The translations under genes and the position numbers were made by a program. Shown one piece after another: positions 47,433-62,400 of a DNA stretch of 64,000 bases. Within the stretch, counting starts at the first letter, position 1. Every line of letters starts with the position of its first letter. The DNA lies in the NCBI RefSeq assembly GCF_050624435.1, contig NC_134535.1, positions 122,623,731 through 122,687,730 of the forward strand. Direction: 5' to 3'. The notes under the pieces were generated by a model. That model was not told the origin of the DNA. It was given only the letters and a program-made list of their open reading frames with translations, and searched no databases. This stretch comes from Tenrec ecaudatus (lineage: Eukaryota; Chordata; Mammalia; Afrosoricida; Tenrecidae).

Positions 47433-50400
47433 CTTTAATCTCATCAAAGAGCAAAAATGGAGCCTAAGAAACTTATTTTTAAGTGGCAGATCACATAGCA
47501 AAAGAATTAGTCAATGTTTTATTAATTACTAAAACCAGTTCATTTAGGTTTAGAGATTTTTATATTTACTATATTAAAATTATATTATATATTTCTAGAA
47601 GTTTTGCATACTCTACAAAAATATGTGTATTGCTCATGTAATTTAATAAAACTTTATATGCTGAGAGTACATATAAAAGTATTTTAGAGTACAAGTAATA
47701 CATTTATATAAAATTATAATGATAACATGTAATCATTCTAGATTTGTATCACCTCTAAATAATGTTGCCCAAGAATTAAAGAGCCTAACAGCAGTTTAAT
47801 TTCTGTGGTCAGTTTCTTATTAATCACCATTCTATCCACTGGACTTTTTTAAAGAGTTGACGAGTTCTGTATCAGAAAGGCCTAATTCAAGTAGAGAGCT
47901 GACTTTCTGTTTATTCAACAGGCTTTACATTTAATTGACCCCCATATGTTATCCAGTATTTCTATATGTATGTTTTGGGCTTTAGATAGTATATTGTTGT
48001 TTTTATAAGTATATGATCATTTCAAAGCCAGTCTTTTTAGAGAGTTGTCTACACAGAAAAAAGATTCCAATGACAATGAAAAAATTGGCAACGTATCTTG
48101 CACAAAACACTAAGATTCTCCATTTGTTTATGGTAGAGAAAGGTTAAAAAACAAGAGTGCATTGAAAACGACTACTTGTTTCAGAATTTCTTTTTTCCAT
48201 CATCATGTGTATACAGAATGGAACGTGCGCAAGGTGTTAGAATCTCCTGATCTAGCTGCAAAAAAACGTGTCTGTGACTGCGACTTGTCACCTGTGTGCG
48301 GCTGGAAACGGTTTCTCTGTGGTGTACTATTGAGTGCTAATGGGTTATCGTTCTAAAATAACAAGCCAATATAGGCAAATTGGTCACTTCTTGAAGTCTA
48401 CAGCCCACAAAGTCTGACTACGTGTTAGTGAAATGGTGGTGGACCTCTTGCATAGGCAAGAAGAACTGCATTGCAGTATCCTGTGCTCTGGGCATAAAAG
48501 TAAAGTGACAAGAGAAGTAAAAAGAATTCCCTAACTAAGGGCAAAAAGTAACACCAGAAAAGAGAAAGAAAAGCTATTCTCAATCTGATATGATCAAGTG
48601 ATGATTCTCTTCCCTTCTTCCTCAACCTGCTAAAATTGACCTATCCTATTCAAAGGTTCCAATGGCCTGGGCCTGTTTTGTAAACAGGCCTTGTCCTGCT
48701 AGATTTGTAAACAAGAGCAGGTGGCTCCTATGTAAGAGTCATTGCCACCATCTATAAAATGTATAACAGAGTTTAATCATATGCTAGAAATGTGTTGCAA
48801 GAATGCTTAAATGTAAAAACACCTAAAGCATGTAGCATAGGATCTTGCCCTTAATAAGTTCACAAGAGCATTAGACGCACAGACAGAAGTTATTCATAAA
48901 AGTAAGTTTTGGAGATAACTTTCATAGAATTTTCTAGATTTTGAGCTGATTCACTTGTGAGTAAGGAGAGGTCTTCAGAAATGCTGCTAACTTGGTGTTT
49001 TGGAAAAAGTGACCTATCACATCTTCTTCAGGTGTCAGGTATCCATTCCATACACACTATGTGTGCCGCAGCTAACACATCTACCCACGGTACAAGACAG
49101 AAGATTTTAACCACAAAGTTGCTGCTCCTGGAAGCAGCATGCGATATAGATATTACACCTAATGTACTTATGTCATTTTAAAATATTGGAAATATGGTAG
49201 ATACATATTGGACAGAAGGAATAGCATTTCTGATAAAAAAAGAACAAGATGTTTCTTCAAAAGATGTTGGGAGTTAAAGCAGTATACTTGGACAAGCAGT
49301 GGAAAATGTAATTGGGGGCTAAAGGAGAGCAGAGGCAGGTTTACACGCTGGAGGTGGGTGACCATTAGCACATTAACCATCAGTATTTGTGTCATCGTTC
49401 CGACAAGTGTAACCACAGGAAGTCCCTCTGGCTTCTGAATCATAGCAGTATTTACCCAAGTAGAGGAAAAAGCAGTGTGGGGTGGGCTGTGGGCAGGGTG
49501 GAGACCAAACACAAAGAAAAATAACACGAGTGACATAAAATATTGATTAGCCTGTACTTGTATTTCAGAATAAATACCTGTCCTGGATTCTGTTGGTACG
49601 TTGTGCCGTTGAGTCCATTTTGATTCATAACTACTCTGTAGGACTGAGTAGAACGACCTCACCGTTTTCCAGTGCTGCTATCTGAGAATTGGCATACGTT
49701 GACAAGTATTGTTAAGGAAAGAATTGAAACTATTTAACCCCATACTGGTATGAAAGACACACACCCTGATCTTTTCTTCAAAATCCTTAAATCCAAATAT
49801 TTGTAAAGCAAGGTGGTTTTGTTAGATTGGTCCCAAACCTGAAATAAGATAAATATGCTTTTAAATTTGTATATTTTTGCTATAGAAGTATGTTATATTA
49901 GCTATAGAAATGTGCACTTGGCTATGTGATGAAATCACCTGTCTCATGGGAAGTATTAACATGCACATCTCCCACAACCAAAATAAAAATAAATAAAATA
50001 CATTTCTCCTCACGGATTTAGGAAAAGAAAATACAGACTTTTATTACTATTTTGTGTGTGGATATTATAAATGTCTAATACGCATTGTTGTAAACCAAAA
50101 GGTGAGTTCTTTGAATCCACCCCAAGGCACTTCGGAGGAAAACCTGGTGATCTACTTCCAGAAAATCAGCCTTTGTAGCAGCTGTAGAACACATTTCTAC
50201 TCTGACACACACGGTGCTGCCATGATTGGCTTTCACTCGCTCGTGCTTGGTGTTTGTACCTAAGCTCCATTTGGCTTTTATATGTGTGTATAGAGAACGC
50301 AATGGAGATAAAAATACGTACACTCAATCAACAATAAAGAGTATAGAGCATAGTTTTGGTGTCAACTTCCAGTTTCACTTCTTCAAATAAATGGTAAAAA

Positions 50401-53300
50401 AAACATGTATAAAAGAACAAGTACACTATGGAGTCTGACATCTCAGACTGTTTGTCTCACTCTTCACTCCAATGTGTTAGAGACCCATTCTTCCTTTGAA
50501 GGCAACTGGATTGAAAATCACTGCCTGGGAAACATCCCCGGAGAAGTTCCTAAATTACTGCTCACATGATTTCTTATGCCCTACAATATTCCCCATGATA
50601 ATTAGCCAAAGTCCTTCCACAACAACAACTAAACTTAAAAAAATCCAACGTGACTCAATATTATAAATGTATTATTAGGTACACATTTTTTAATTAAGCA
50701 AATCTCTATCTGAGGAAAATTGTGTCTAATGACTATATAATGCTGAGATTTACCAAGATTATATACAATGTTATGTTGCTCATGTATTTAGAATTTTAAT
50801 AAGTATAAAGAATAAATGAAATGTCATGTAGGCATCAGAGGAGGTGATTCTCAAATCAACAACATAGCAGATAACCCAAGGAGATTTAATCTCAAAGAAA
50901 TTAGGAGATACTAATATTCCTAAAAGAAGTAAGATGAAAAGGCTTATCTTGTGAGAGAACCAATGGGACTCAGGATTCCCAGACCCTAGTCCCATAGTTA
51001 AAATAGAATAATTTATAAATTACTTATGTAAATTTAGGGCCAGAACAAAAATTAGACACTACAAGACTATATTTGTTGTACTGACTGGACTGGAAACAAT
51101 TTTGTGGTCTCTGAATGATGTACAATGTAAACACTCTAAACAAAAGGTTTATGGGAAGTCCACCCAGAGATACAAGGGAAGACAGGCCTAGCAATAATCT
51201 ATTTCTGAAAAGTCAGCTTAAAAAAATTGGAAACAGCTGTACTCTGACACACAAGGCAGCATGAGTCAAAATTTACTTGAGAAAAACTGGTGTTTTGGTT
51301 TAGAGGAGCTTTTTTGTCCTCCCGCTTTCCCTTAAAATATAATTTGGAAGCTTGCTCTTTTCTCTTTCTTGGGCATCTCTAATAATAGAAGTAATTTCCA
51401 TATTATTAGAGTGTTTTAGTCCTCCCAGTCAGAGTCCTATTTCTTTAATAATTCAAAATCCAAGTCTGTGCAAAACCAAAATTATTAAATTTTGTTTCAG
51501 TCTAACATTTTGTCCTGTTTTGTTTTGTTTTAATTTACTTTGTGCTGGGAAACCTCTAGGGGGGAAACAGGATTATGCTTGATTTCTTAAATTCTACACA
51601 TATTAAAGTATTATTCTTTGGCTTCTTCTTACCACTCTCAACAAGTTGCCTCTCCTTCAGATAGAGGATGAAAGATAAATAAGAAAAGAAACGTCTCATT
51701 TGTTTGATGCTGTGCTTAGTCTTCCAGAAGCTAGAAGGCTGAGTCTCTGACTCAGAAAAGGGCTCAAACATTCTTGTAGAAACCTCCATGGGGCCCGATA
51801 ACAAGAGCCCATTGGACTTGGCCAACGAAATCCAGTGAATTATTTGGTCATGATACTTGTCTCAAACTGAAGTCACTCCAGGTTCCTTATCTTCTGCCTG
51901 AGCTCTTTCACGCTAAAAGACAATCTTCCTGTAATTACTCAAAGGTGACTCCGCCACAAGACCCTCCTTTATTAATCCACCAGAGACACTCAGATAGAGT
52001 TCCCCCCTTATTGGTGGAAGTTCAACGTGTTTTGCGTACACCCCTCACCTCTCTCCCACCACAGGCTAGTGTACAACTACCTGCCCTCTTGTTCCAGCTC
52101 CCTTCTCCATACTTCTTTGCCACATTCTATGCCTCAGAGAGTTGAATTCCCACAACTACGTCACTCACGTCTTCTGACTTCTGGCTGTTGTCAGCTATTG
52201 GGAATCATTTGCAAGAGACCTGAAAGGAGAAGAAAACCCGAGCAAATTATTTCGTGTACTTCCCCATTGCGTAGGTGGATGCTAACGTGTGCTAGAATCT
52301 CTCCACGGGAGCTGTTGGCATTTTGGTGCTCAACAAACAGTGCAATTGCTTTTCGAAGACCAACACTGCTTAGAATGTAACTGCTTGAATTTGTCATAAA
52401 AGCATTTCAAATTAAACATCTTGATTCTGATATGGACCACTGTCATATTTTTTAGAAATGATTCTCTTCTGTATTTAAGCAAATGAATATTTTAGCAAAG
52501 TCATCGTGCATCTGGTCAATACACTCAGTTTGTGAAAAGGGTTATACCAACCTATCTGCCCACGGTGTCTATCATTGTACAAAAACTCTCCAGCTTCAGT
52601 ATTACATGCACTTGAAAGAACGTGGACAAGTCTTAGTATTATTGTACTAATTACTGAGGACACAGCAAGTCACATTAGAAAGCCAGAAAGGGCCTCAGTA
52701 AAAATAATTCTTAGAGTTAATGAACAAAATGAGCAAAATAGTCATAATTGTGTTTATTGAGGCAACACAATTTTAGTGATCATTTAAATACAATTTTAGC
52801 TTTGTATTTAAGTATCAAATTTAGGAAGAATGTACCTTGAATGTACCTTAAATCTGAAACACCTAGTTAACAAATAAGAATAAGGATTGTTTTTTAATCT
52901 ATGGTTAACATGAGGCATGACTTATAGGGAATTCACAAGAGAACCAGCAGATCCAGATCATAAATTGTGATCAAAGTGGTACTAGTTCACGGATTGGTCT
53001 TAATAATATGATGCATGCACACCTTCTCTCTAAAGAAATAGAAGCAGAAAATGATATGAAATGCCATATATACACTACTACATATACAGAGAGACTGAAA
53101 TGTCTCTGCTTTCCTTCTCTCATGATTTTCTACCTCACAGAGGTTCTGACTTTTGCAAGTTTGTGTGGAACTGCAAAATTTCACGCGAAAACAAGCTGCA
53201 GAAAGTGACAAGACTGTATCCTGACACACAAGCAATAATACATACTGCCTGTGTATTTGAGTTGTCATATACACAGAGACATATTTTCCCCTGGGTCTCA
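47433..53300. other. No recognised gene
   Basis: Apart from a SINE piece at 49580, I see nothing I can name. The 164-codon frame at 49168-49662 (minus) partly overlaps SINE sequence and shows no domain; 52027-52380 is likewise unconvincing. Confidence 0.5.
49580..49690 (-). mobile_element. AfroSINE fragment
   Basis: Reverse tail GTTGGTACGTTGTGCCGTTG then GTCCATTTTGATTCATAACT. Confidence 0.6.
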
Positions 53301-53309
53301 AAATTGAGA

Positions 53310-53385
53310 TATATACACACACTCACACTGACACACATATATACATATATGTATACACATACATACACACACCCACACACATATA
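53310..53385 (+). repeat. CA/TA-rich simple repeat
   Basis: Mixed ACAC and ATAT dinucleotides. It explains the repetitive part of the open frames on both strands here. Confidence 0.85.
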
Positions 53386-53404
53386 AGGAACACTGGCATA
53401 GTAT

Positions 53405-53585
53405 TACATGCAACCTATTGGGCTGTGATCTGGAAGACCAGCACTTCAAGACCACTAGCCTATCCTCAGAAGACAGGCTTTCTATCCCAGTAAAGAGGTA
53501 CAGTCCCAGAAGCCCACAGGGGCAGTTCTTCCCTGTCCTATGGGGTCACTATGAGTTGGAATTGATTAGATGGCAGTGAGGTGGA
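53405..53585 (+). mobile_element. AfroSINE-type SINE
   Basis: AGCCCACAGGGGCAGTTCTT and TGAGTTGGAATTGATTAGAT then GGCAGTGAG tail. It makes up the end of a 172-codon open frame that is not a gene. Confidence 0.75.
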
Positions 53586-53589
53586 TATT

Positions 53590-55005
53590 TTTATATGTAC
53601 ATATATCAGGACTCCAGTTCATGCATGCACAGGTTTATTCAGAACAAAATGTATTTCAGTATGTCTGGGATTGGTGCCTGACTGCAGACAAATCCTTCGA
53701 GTAGCCCCATTTTCTTAGTCCTTTTTGAATGCTTCATTAAAAGACCCAATACAAACAGTTGCTTCTGAGGCCTTTCTCAAAGGTCAGCAGATGATCTCAG
53801 TGAAGAGAGTTTAAGACACTTGAAAATCACTTTGGTGAAAGAAAGACCAGCAAAGCTGTTCTGGGAAATTGTTCTCATCATGGAATGCGCCTGCGCACTC
53901 TTTGAGTTTAGCAAAGGGAGCCTCTGTGAATTCCATTAGAAAACCTTACTTCATGCACCATCCAGACTTGATGTGTCTGCTTCAGAATTCTTTTTATTCC
54001 CCCAAATCAAAGAACATTTAAAAGCAACACCATTTGAATTCACTAAAGGAAACACAATTGCCATGTTGTTGTAGTTTAAATCCAAGAGTACAACATATTT
54101 TTTTCAGGGAAGGGTGACAACAATGGAAACACTGTCTTCAGAAGGATGTAAACCTAGATGGAGGATATGAGAAATAATAGCTTCCTGTTTTGATATTTTT
54201 AATTAATAACCATTCCTGTTATTTCCCATCCTTTCTGATTAGGACTTGGACAGATGCTGAGAAAACAGCCATTCCGTGATTAAATTCCCTTGCCGAGGTG
54301 TATGGGCCAGGAAAAGGAAGCTAACGTAAGAACTACTCGATGGCTGTCTAGGAGACCATGCCAATGTTCAGTAATCCCGATGGCTGTGGAAAGTACAGCT
54401 TACGGGGCGTCACAGCTACCTGAGCAGCTAAGGCTTAGCTAGTGCCACTTTTGAGTGGCTTTTGTAGAAAAAAAGCAAGCTGACCACTGTCACACTATGC
54501 ATACTGCAGCAGCTGAGAACCTGGCCCCAGAGAGTTCCACAAACCAAAACACCATGATCTGAGCTGACGGACCCGATTGGAATAAAAATGCTACTGCCTG
54601 GAAAAGCGCTGACACTCGTGAGGCTATTGGCACTGGTCGTTCTAAAAGAGGTTCACATATCTCAAGTAGTGAATGCAGCAGGACGAAGTGGGGTCCATGT
54701 GGCCTTCCTTCCTTACTCGGAAGCAGCAGTGTCACCCCTGGGAAGAAGTCAGAAGTGTGGCGTGCAGCAGAAGTCGGGTCTTTAACTTTGTGTACAGTCT
54801 ATGCGTGATGATGGGCCCATGCGGTAATTGTCAAATCAGAGTGGGAAGACCCATTTAGCACCTTCATTGCACGTTCTTTTATCATAGAATATGGGCATCT
54901 GCAAGAGAAACCTAGATATTTTGATCAATAGCTTCAAGTCACATCACAATTTATGGTCCCAAAGAGAGCTACCTTTGAGATACTATGTAGTTTTACAAGT
55001 AGCAG
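53590..55005. other. No recognised gene
   Basis: 54280-54880 is more GC-rich than its surroundings, but the overlapping open frames on both strands resemble no family I know. Confidence 0.45.
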
Positions 55006-55008
55006 GAT

Positions 55009-55868
55009 ATGCATCAGGATACTGAAAATAGCTCTAGTGTCAATAAAAAGATAATAGATTCATCAAGGGTAGTTTTGAAGAGAGTTCTAAGAGTGATTTT
55101 TACTGATGTCAGATGGTTCTTGACTAAACGCAGAGAATACCAGAAAGATGTTTACTTGTATTTCATTGACTTTGCAAGGGTATTCAACTATGTGGATCAA
55201 AACAAACTATGGACTCAAAAAGAATGGGAATTCCAGAGCACTTAATTGTGCTTGTGAGGAACCAGGACGTGGACCAAGAGGCAGCAGTCCCAGAAGAACA
55301 AGGACATGCTGTATGGTTTAAAATCAGGAAAGGTGCACAACAGGGTTGTATTCGTTCACCATATTTATTCAATCTGTATGCTGAGCAAATAGTCAGATAA
55401 CCTGGATTATATGAAGAACGCAGGTCAAGATCAGAGGAAGGCTTATTAAAAACCTGCAATATGCAGATGACATATCCTTGCTTGCTAAGAATGAAGTACT
55501 TTTGATGAAGATCAATGATGGCAGGTTCCATATGGATTGCAAATTATGTAAAAGATACTAAAATCCTCACAAGTGGACCAAGTGCAACATCATGATACAC
55601 TGAGAACAGGTTGAAGTTGTCGGGGATTTCATCTGGCTTGGATCCATAATCCATGTTCACAGAGGCGGCAGTCAGACACATTGCATTGGGTAAGTCTAAT
55701 GCACAAGGCATCTTCAAAGGTTGCAAAGCAAGGATGTTACATTTTGGACTTAGGGCTCAAACGAAACAATCCTGAGGCTTGTTCTGGACCAGGTGGTGTA
55801 TTGTTCTGTTTCACATACGGTCACTTTGACTCGGAACTGACTTTTCAGCCTTTAACAGCAACAACATG
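55009..55868 (+). mobile_element. RTE-clade LINE, degraded, copy 3
   Basis: Reads FTDVRWFLTKRREYQKDVYL, YFIDFARVFNYVDQNKLW, a frame-shifted VWFKIRKGAQQGC and LQYADDISLLAK. A deletion then leads to the tail CTTTGACTCGGAACTGAC...CCTTTAACAGCAACAAC. Several stops; not active. Confidence 0.82.
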
Positions 55869-56959
55869 AGAATGATCCTGAATTTGGCCCATTGAGTAAA
55901 GAGAACCTCTTAGCTTCAGGTTTGCATAGCTGGCGTAACATGAGGGCAGGGGTAGCAGCCCAGTGAATGGCATTGTTTCTTATGCTCATGCTATCAGTGG
56001 ACTAGTCTCCAGCATTTGAGAAACCTCTAGACATCACGAAACCCACTAAAATCCTCTACTTCTTTCAGATGGTAGAGTTGGGAATGCTTCCTCCAAAGAG
56101 CTATGTATCGTGTTTTAAGGAAAGAGGAAAGGTTGCTGGGACTTAGGTGGCTTTATTGTTGAATATTATTTCCACTGAAGAAGGAAGTTCATTGGGTTCG
56201 TCCCACATTGTTTATCGTTGAGTCGGAACTTTGAAATCAAAGTAGAAATGTCAGATCTTCAAGTCACAAGGTCCTTAGGAGTCAAACATTTAGTTTCTAA
56301 AAGAGTTTCAAAACAAGTCCATAGCTATTTCCAAAGTTATGGGTCTGATAAGTTATGGGTCTCATCAAGGAGACAATGAGGGAGGCCATCAATCAAGGGG
56401 TGTCTCCAGGCAGAAAGTTCCTTTCTCTGTTAGAGGCTCCGTTCAGGAAAACCATGTTTCAAAGATCGGTCATTTTAAGGGGTCTACAACCATGGAGTCA
56501 CCTAAGTATTTTACAGCTCTCTGGACAGCTTACAACAACTATTCAAAGTATGCAATTTTGAAGTTTCCTTTTCCGAGAGGATTTAAATAGAATGCCCAAG
56601 CTAGTCACATTCTGTCTCTCATATTCAACAGACTATTGATTTATTTTTTGGAAGCAGATGTAGGAACAAAGATCACGTTTTTCCCTGCCTTCTGGATTAA
56701 TTAGATATTAGAATTTGTTCTTATTGACCCAAGAAACTTTATATGGAGAGCACATCTCTGAAGTTTGCAAAGGTTTATCAGCGACCCCTGCTGGCAGAGT
56801 TGCATTAGCACCACAGTGAAAGACATTAATAATTAGAACGTCATTGATGTTTGGACCTCAGAGAGTAGAGGAATGCCCCACCACTTCGTGGCAAATGGCA
56901 GTCTGCCATTGGGTCTCTTTTATCAAAGGAATCTTCTGGTACATCGGGGATGGAGAAGT

Positions 56960-57152
56960 TATTGTTGGGTGCCATCCCGTCAATTGTGACTCATAATAAC
57001 TCTATAAGAGAGCAGAGCTGCCCCATGAGATTTCCGAGGCTAGAATTTTTACAGGAGCAGACCATCAGGTATTTTCGCAGATGGAGCTGCTTGTGAGTTC
57101 AAACCACAAGCTTATTGGTTTGTAACTGAGTACCTCATCACTGCATCATCAG
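56960..57152 (-). mobile_element. AfroSINE-type SINE
   Basis: Reverse copy from GTGCCATCCCGTCAATTGTG to TGAGTACCTCATCACTGCAT. Confidence 0.68.
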
Positions 57153-58736
57153 GTATATATCAGTTCCTACTACACATGAAATCGTAAACACAAAAGAAAT
57201 AATATATCGAATAATAATATGTAAGTGACTCCATACACAGAGTATGTTACCTTCCCTCCCAATGTTCATTTTACCAAATTCCATTGGTTGAAATCAATGC
57301 AAGGAGATTGAGAATGATAATGATGTGAGTGATTGAATCCAACAGATTTTAGTGTGTATTGTTTACTCTCCAATAGTTTGTAAGTAACACTGATGCTCTG
57401 TTTAATTTATGTTCAAGAGGATATTATTAAAATCTTTTTTTTTCTTCTAGGCAAAGGATATTTGCTCATGTGCCAATCAGTCAAAACCTCTCATTTTAAA
57501 TGAACTGTGATAAAATATTTTAATACTCTGAGTATATTTAAAACATGCAAGAACTTATGGATAGACATTGGAGTTAAAATACCTAGAAGTATAGATTTAG
57601 ATATCTTTATAAAGAACTCTTTGAGCAGACAAGTTACACTTCTTCGGTTTATTTATTTTCAGATTTACAGTCCTTTAAAGATAAAGGACATGAGCTAAAA
57701 TATCACAGCCTAGGAAATCCTCTGAAGTAGTTTCCTTCGTATGCTTCCATGCGATTCAATCTACTCAGTCTATGAAGGTTGGATATTATTTTTTAATAAA
57801 TTGTTTCAGTATGGCCTCTGTTAGTTTAACTAAAATACTTTTTATGAAATAAGATAAATCTAAATGTAATTCCTTATTTTACAATTATGAATTTTAATTG
57901 AGATGGAGCTGAGAAATTATTATTGAATTTCCTAATTTCACAGGACAAAAAACTGTGCAAGGAGTATTATTTACTAACCAAGGTAGCTACCTGCTTTTTT
58001 CCTCAAAAGTGTTGGTTTTTTTTGCCAGGTTGATGGACTCTCTGTTTTATGTTCATCCTATTATATAACACATTAATTGACAATGCATGTGCTTGGCCCT
58101 ACGCAAAGTATCCAACTGAATACAAAATGAGCCTTTAATAAATATTTCTTCAGGTATGTTTGTACTTTATGTTCAGTATAACTTCAGATCTACTTTAATA
58201 GGTCCTACATATCCAAAGATGAGCTATATTTCACTCAGATTCTTATTACCCACTTCATTGCCCATATTAACTTTAGAATATCTCTTTTTGGCATATCTCC
58301 TATCAGTCTAAACACATTTGCAAAACTGTAACATTTTATACTGTCATCTCTGGGGAATGTACAGCAGAAACGCTTCTGACCGCATCCAGTAGTCAGAGCT
58401 ACCATGAGCTTCCTGTCCAGAAGACCGTTTCCCGCCACAAAGCTCCACTTTCTCAGCACTTTCTAGCCTTGTGGCATAGAGGAAGAATTTAGTACGCACT
58501 CAGTCATGAGCGTCATCTTGTAGCTAACCGGTTAAGAGGACCAGTTGGTTAGCTCTTGATGTTTTTTCTCAAATAACAAAAGTAATTTCTAAAGAATCTG
58601 CTGTGGTGGTTGCTCACAAAGGACGTAAATGCAGGTTAGTTGCAATGATCTCACAGTGGCTGTCTTTCTCTTAATTTTAAAAGATTTCAGATGAGCATGT
58701 CCATATGAAACTCTAACTTGCACTCTCAATTCAAAA

Positions 58737-58925
58737 GTTCACTGCCATCAAGATAACATGAGCTCATAACGACCCCAAAGGGTAGGGTGTAACTTCCCCT
58801 GGAGATTTCTAGTTCTCTATGGTAGTAGAAGGCCCTGTGAAGTTCCGAGGAGTGCCTGGTGGTTTCAAACTACTGACCTTCCAGTTGTTGGCCCAACATG
58901 TAACCACTATGTCACCAGGGCTACT
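58737..58925 (-). mobile_element. AfroSINE-type SINE
   Basis: Reverse copy from CACTGCCATCAAGATAACAT to CCAACATGTAACCACTATGT and CACCAGGGCT. Confidence 0.78.
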
Positions 58926-59044
58926 AACCTATACTCTAAAAAATCAAAATATATGCTTCCACATGAATTAAATTTCCTTGATTTCTCTAATTATCAAAAC
59001 GAATGTTTCCTCAAAGCCATGCCATATCCTCTTCCACTTCCAAA

Positions 59045-59233
59045 TCCACCGAACCAATGCTGACGCACAGTCACCTTATTGGAAAGTGTAGAGCAGCCCC
59101 ATGAGTTTCCAAGACTGAAATTCTTTGTGGGAGTTAAAAACCTTGTCTTTTCCCCACAGAGCTGGCTGGCTGTTTCCAACTGCTGACCTTGTGGTTTGGA
59201 GCCCACAGCATAACTACCACTTTGCCCAGGCTT
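59045..59233 (-). mobile_element. AfroSINE-type SINE
   Basis: Reverse copy: AATGCTGACGCACAGTCACC to GACCTTGTGGTTTGGAGCCC. Close to the previous one but separate. Confidence 0.72.
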
Positions 59234-59404
59234 TAAAAATCTTCAAAGAACGTTTCATTATAACAGTTGCAGAGTACAGCATTGGGAAATAAATTGAAGT
59301 TTGTTTTCACATATTATTTACTTGCCCAATATTTTAACTCGATTGTTTAATGCATCTTAATCAAGACTCATCTAAAAGCATGTTCTACTTCACGAATTAT
59401 TTCC

Positions 59405-62400
59405 TTGTTAGTAGAGCCAAGATGGTGAGTTAGCTGTAGTGTATTCCCCCACTCCACAGCCAGTATCTGAAAAAGCAAGGAAAAGAGATGCCAATTATAA
59501 TCTGAATGCCAAAACGGAAAAGGGTTGAATCAAATAACAGCCGGAAGACAAAATTGAATGAATAAAGTGGGCAAGGTTTGTAGATGCTCTGCCATTCGCC
59601 TCATCTCAATTTAGCAACCTTGAAACAAAATCAGTGGTGGTCCAGATAAGACCCCAGGAAGGCAAATTCTCAGCATTTCCAGAAGCAGAGAAATTGTATA
59701 GATATGCCCAGAGAATCCAGGTGAGCAGATCATGATCTAGTACTAAGAAAGGAAAATACAAGAGGGAGAGTAAAATTCCAAGGATCTTGCTGTTCAAAGA
59801 CAAGGGAGAGAGTCAGGAAACAGAGACATGTATAGGTCCCTGACACCTGGGGTGAGTCGTACACACAAAATAATAGGTCCGAGAAATATAGGAGGTGCTT
59901 GTCAGATTCTGGGCACACTCAATCACTCCTCACATTTGGCTGAGAACAGCTCCTGGCTGCTGGCTGCAGTGAATGGGAAGTGCCCTGCGCTTTTCTGTCT
60001 GCTAGCTAACGGAGCACCCTCCTGTTCTTTGCGTTCTCCTCATCAGAGGCAGTGGGAAAACCCCATAGCCTAGTTAACTCACCCAACTGGGAACAATAAT
60101 GTGAGTCTTTTCTTCCCCGTCTACTACTGCACACTCCTCAGCCCTCCATTCACCTCTCCCTCTACCCAGGAAGCAGCAATGGTAGAGTCACTACACAAGC
60201 ACACTCATCTATAATTCCACCCCAAACACAGTAAGTCGCTTCGATTGCACACCCATACACATAAATATACAACACCTCACCCACACTCAGTGAGCAGCGG
60301 CAACCATGCAACTCCCATACACCAGCCTACTAATTCCTTCTCCATGACCCAGGAAATGGCAGCAATTGCATGACTATGCATGAGACCACACCCTTCACTC
60401 ATTACCCTGGCTCTGCTAGCAGTGGTATCCACGTGACCATGTGCATGCACAACAGCCATTTATGCTCTTCCCCACAACCTGGTCACTAATAGCAGCTGCA
60501 TGACTACACATATATCACCCCTCTACCCATCACTCCAATGCAGCAAGCAGTGGTGACCATCTGCCCTCTACCCCCACAATAGTCTACCCTTTGATCCAAC
60601 TAGTGGTGATGACTGAGCCCCACACTCATCTGCTACACCTACCACATATGCCACCTTACCAACTCGGAGAGTGCAATCATTGACTCTTGTGCTGCTAGAT
60701 CAATGCCAAGTACTAGTGCCTGCCCAGTATGCTCTCAGATTCTCCACAAAAACCCACCTTCATACTACCAGCTGCTGTCCCACCCACGTCCTTAATGTTG
60801 CTGAACTAGCAGTCAAAGTATATGTCCCACCTACCCATATATGTCAAAATAAACCAAACAATAATAGCAAAGAAAATAAACATTCCATCTGTTAACAAAT
60901 AAATACCATCTCAGAGAAAACAAATGCCATCAAATTAGACAAAGAAGCAACACAAATGGCTGAAACAAATGAGAGAGGAATATGGCAACGTGGCAGGATT
61001 TAAGATCAACAAGCAGAAGCCAATTGGATTGCTATTTATAACTGATGGGATTACAGAAAAAGAGGTCAAGAAGATAGTACTCTTTGCAACAGCCAAGAAT
61101 AAATAGAGATATCAAGGGATATACCAAACCCCCAAGAAACAAAGGACCCGCATGAGGAAAACTACAGAACATTATCCCAAGAAACCAAAAGGGACCTTCA
61201 TAAGTGGAAGAATATCTCATACCCATGGATCAGAAGACTAAATATTATAAAGATGTCAATCCTACTTATGACATTATATAAGTTCAATGCAATCCCAATA
61301 CAAATATGAGCATCATTTATTCAAAGAAAAAGAGAAAAAAATGATACCAACTTCATATGGAAAGGGAAGAAACTCAGAATTGGAAAAGAACTCCCAAAGA
61401 AGACAAATAAAGTAGGCAGGCTTCCATTACCTGACTTTAAAATTTATAATACAGCCACATCTGTCAAAACAGCATAGTACTGGTACAGTGATAGATACTC
61501 AGACCAATGGATAAGAACAGAAAATTCAGAAATAAAAATAACAGCATACAGAGAGGAGATCTGGGATAAGGGCCCCTAGAAATATCAAATGGGAAGCAGA
61601 TGCCCTTTTTAGAAAATGGTGCTGGAAAACCTGGATAGCAACCTGCAGAAGAATGAAACAAGACTCTTATCTCACTCCATTCACAGGAACAAATTCAAGA
61701 TGGATCACAGATCTCGAAGTAAAACCCAAAACTATCAGGATCATCAATGAAAAAATTGGGACAAAGCTAAGAACCTTAGCACAGGGAATGTATAGGCTGT
61801 CAGAAATAAGGAAGGATATACACCTAGAGGAAACTAAAATAGATGAGTGGGATATACTAAAGATAAAACACTTGTGTACATCATAACCCTTCATACGAGA
61901 GTAATAAAAGAGCCCACAGACTAGGAAAACTTATTTAATAATGACATATCAGACAAAGGGCTTATTACTAAAACCTATAGAATCCTGAGAACTTGCAACA
62001 AGAAATAAATGAAGAGCCCACTGAAGAGGTGGGCAAAAGACCTAGAACATTCACAAAGGAGGAAACCTAAATGGGCAATAAACATATGAGAACATTTTCT
62101 TGATCATTAGCCATGTGGGAAATGCAAATCAAAATAACTATGAGATACCACCTAACACCCATAAAGCGAGCCCGATTTTAAAAAACAAAACAGAAAGCAA
62201 CAAATGTTGGAGAGGGCCTGGTGGGATAGGAACTCTCATTCACTACTGGTGGTCTTGTAGCTGAGTACAGTCACTGTGGAAAGCATTTCAGCAATACCTA
62301 AAACAGATAGAAATCCAGTTAGCATACAACCCAGCAATTTCACTACTGGACATTTACCCAGGATAAATAAGAAACACACCACAACCAGACATCTGTGCTA

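Larger units (their letters stand above)
55870..59404. other. No recognised gene; three SINEs
   Basis: Besides the SINEs at 56960, 58737 and 59045, the DNA is AT-rich and unassigned. The open frame at 58235-58459 (minus) shows no domain. Confidence 0.5.

Noticed and set aside
49168-49662. 164-codon minus-strand open frame
   Set aside because: It overlaps a SINE fragment at its start and shows no recognisable family or conserved motif.
53061-53579. 172-codon open frame, the longest in the window
   Set aside because: It runs across a CA/TA simple repeat and into an AfroSINE; no domain or splice context.
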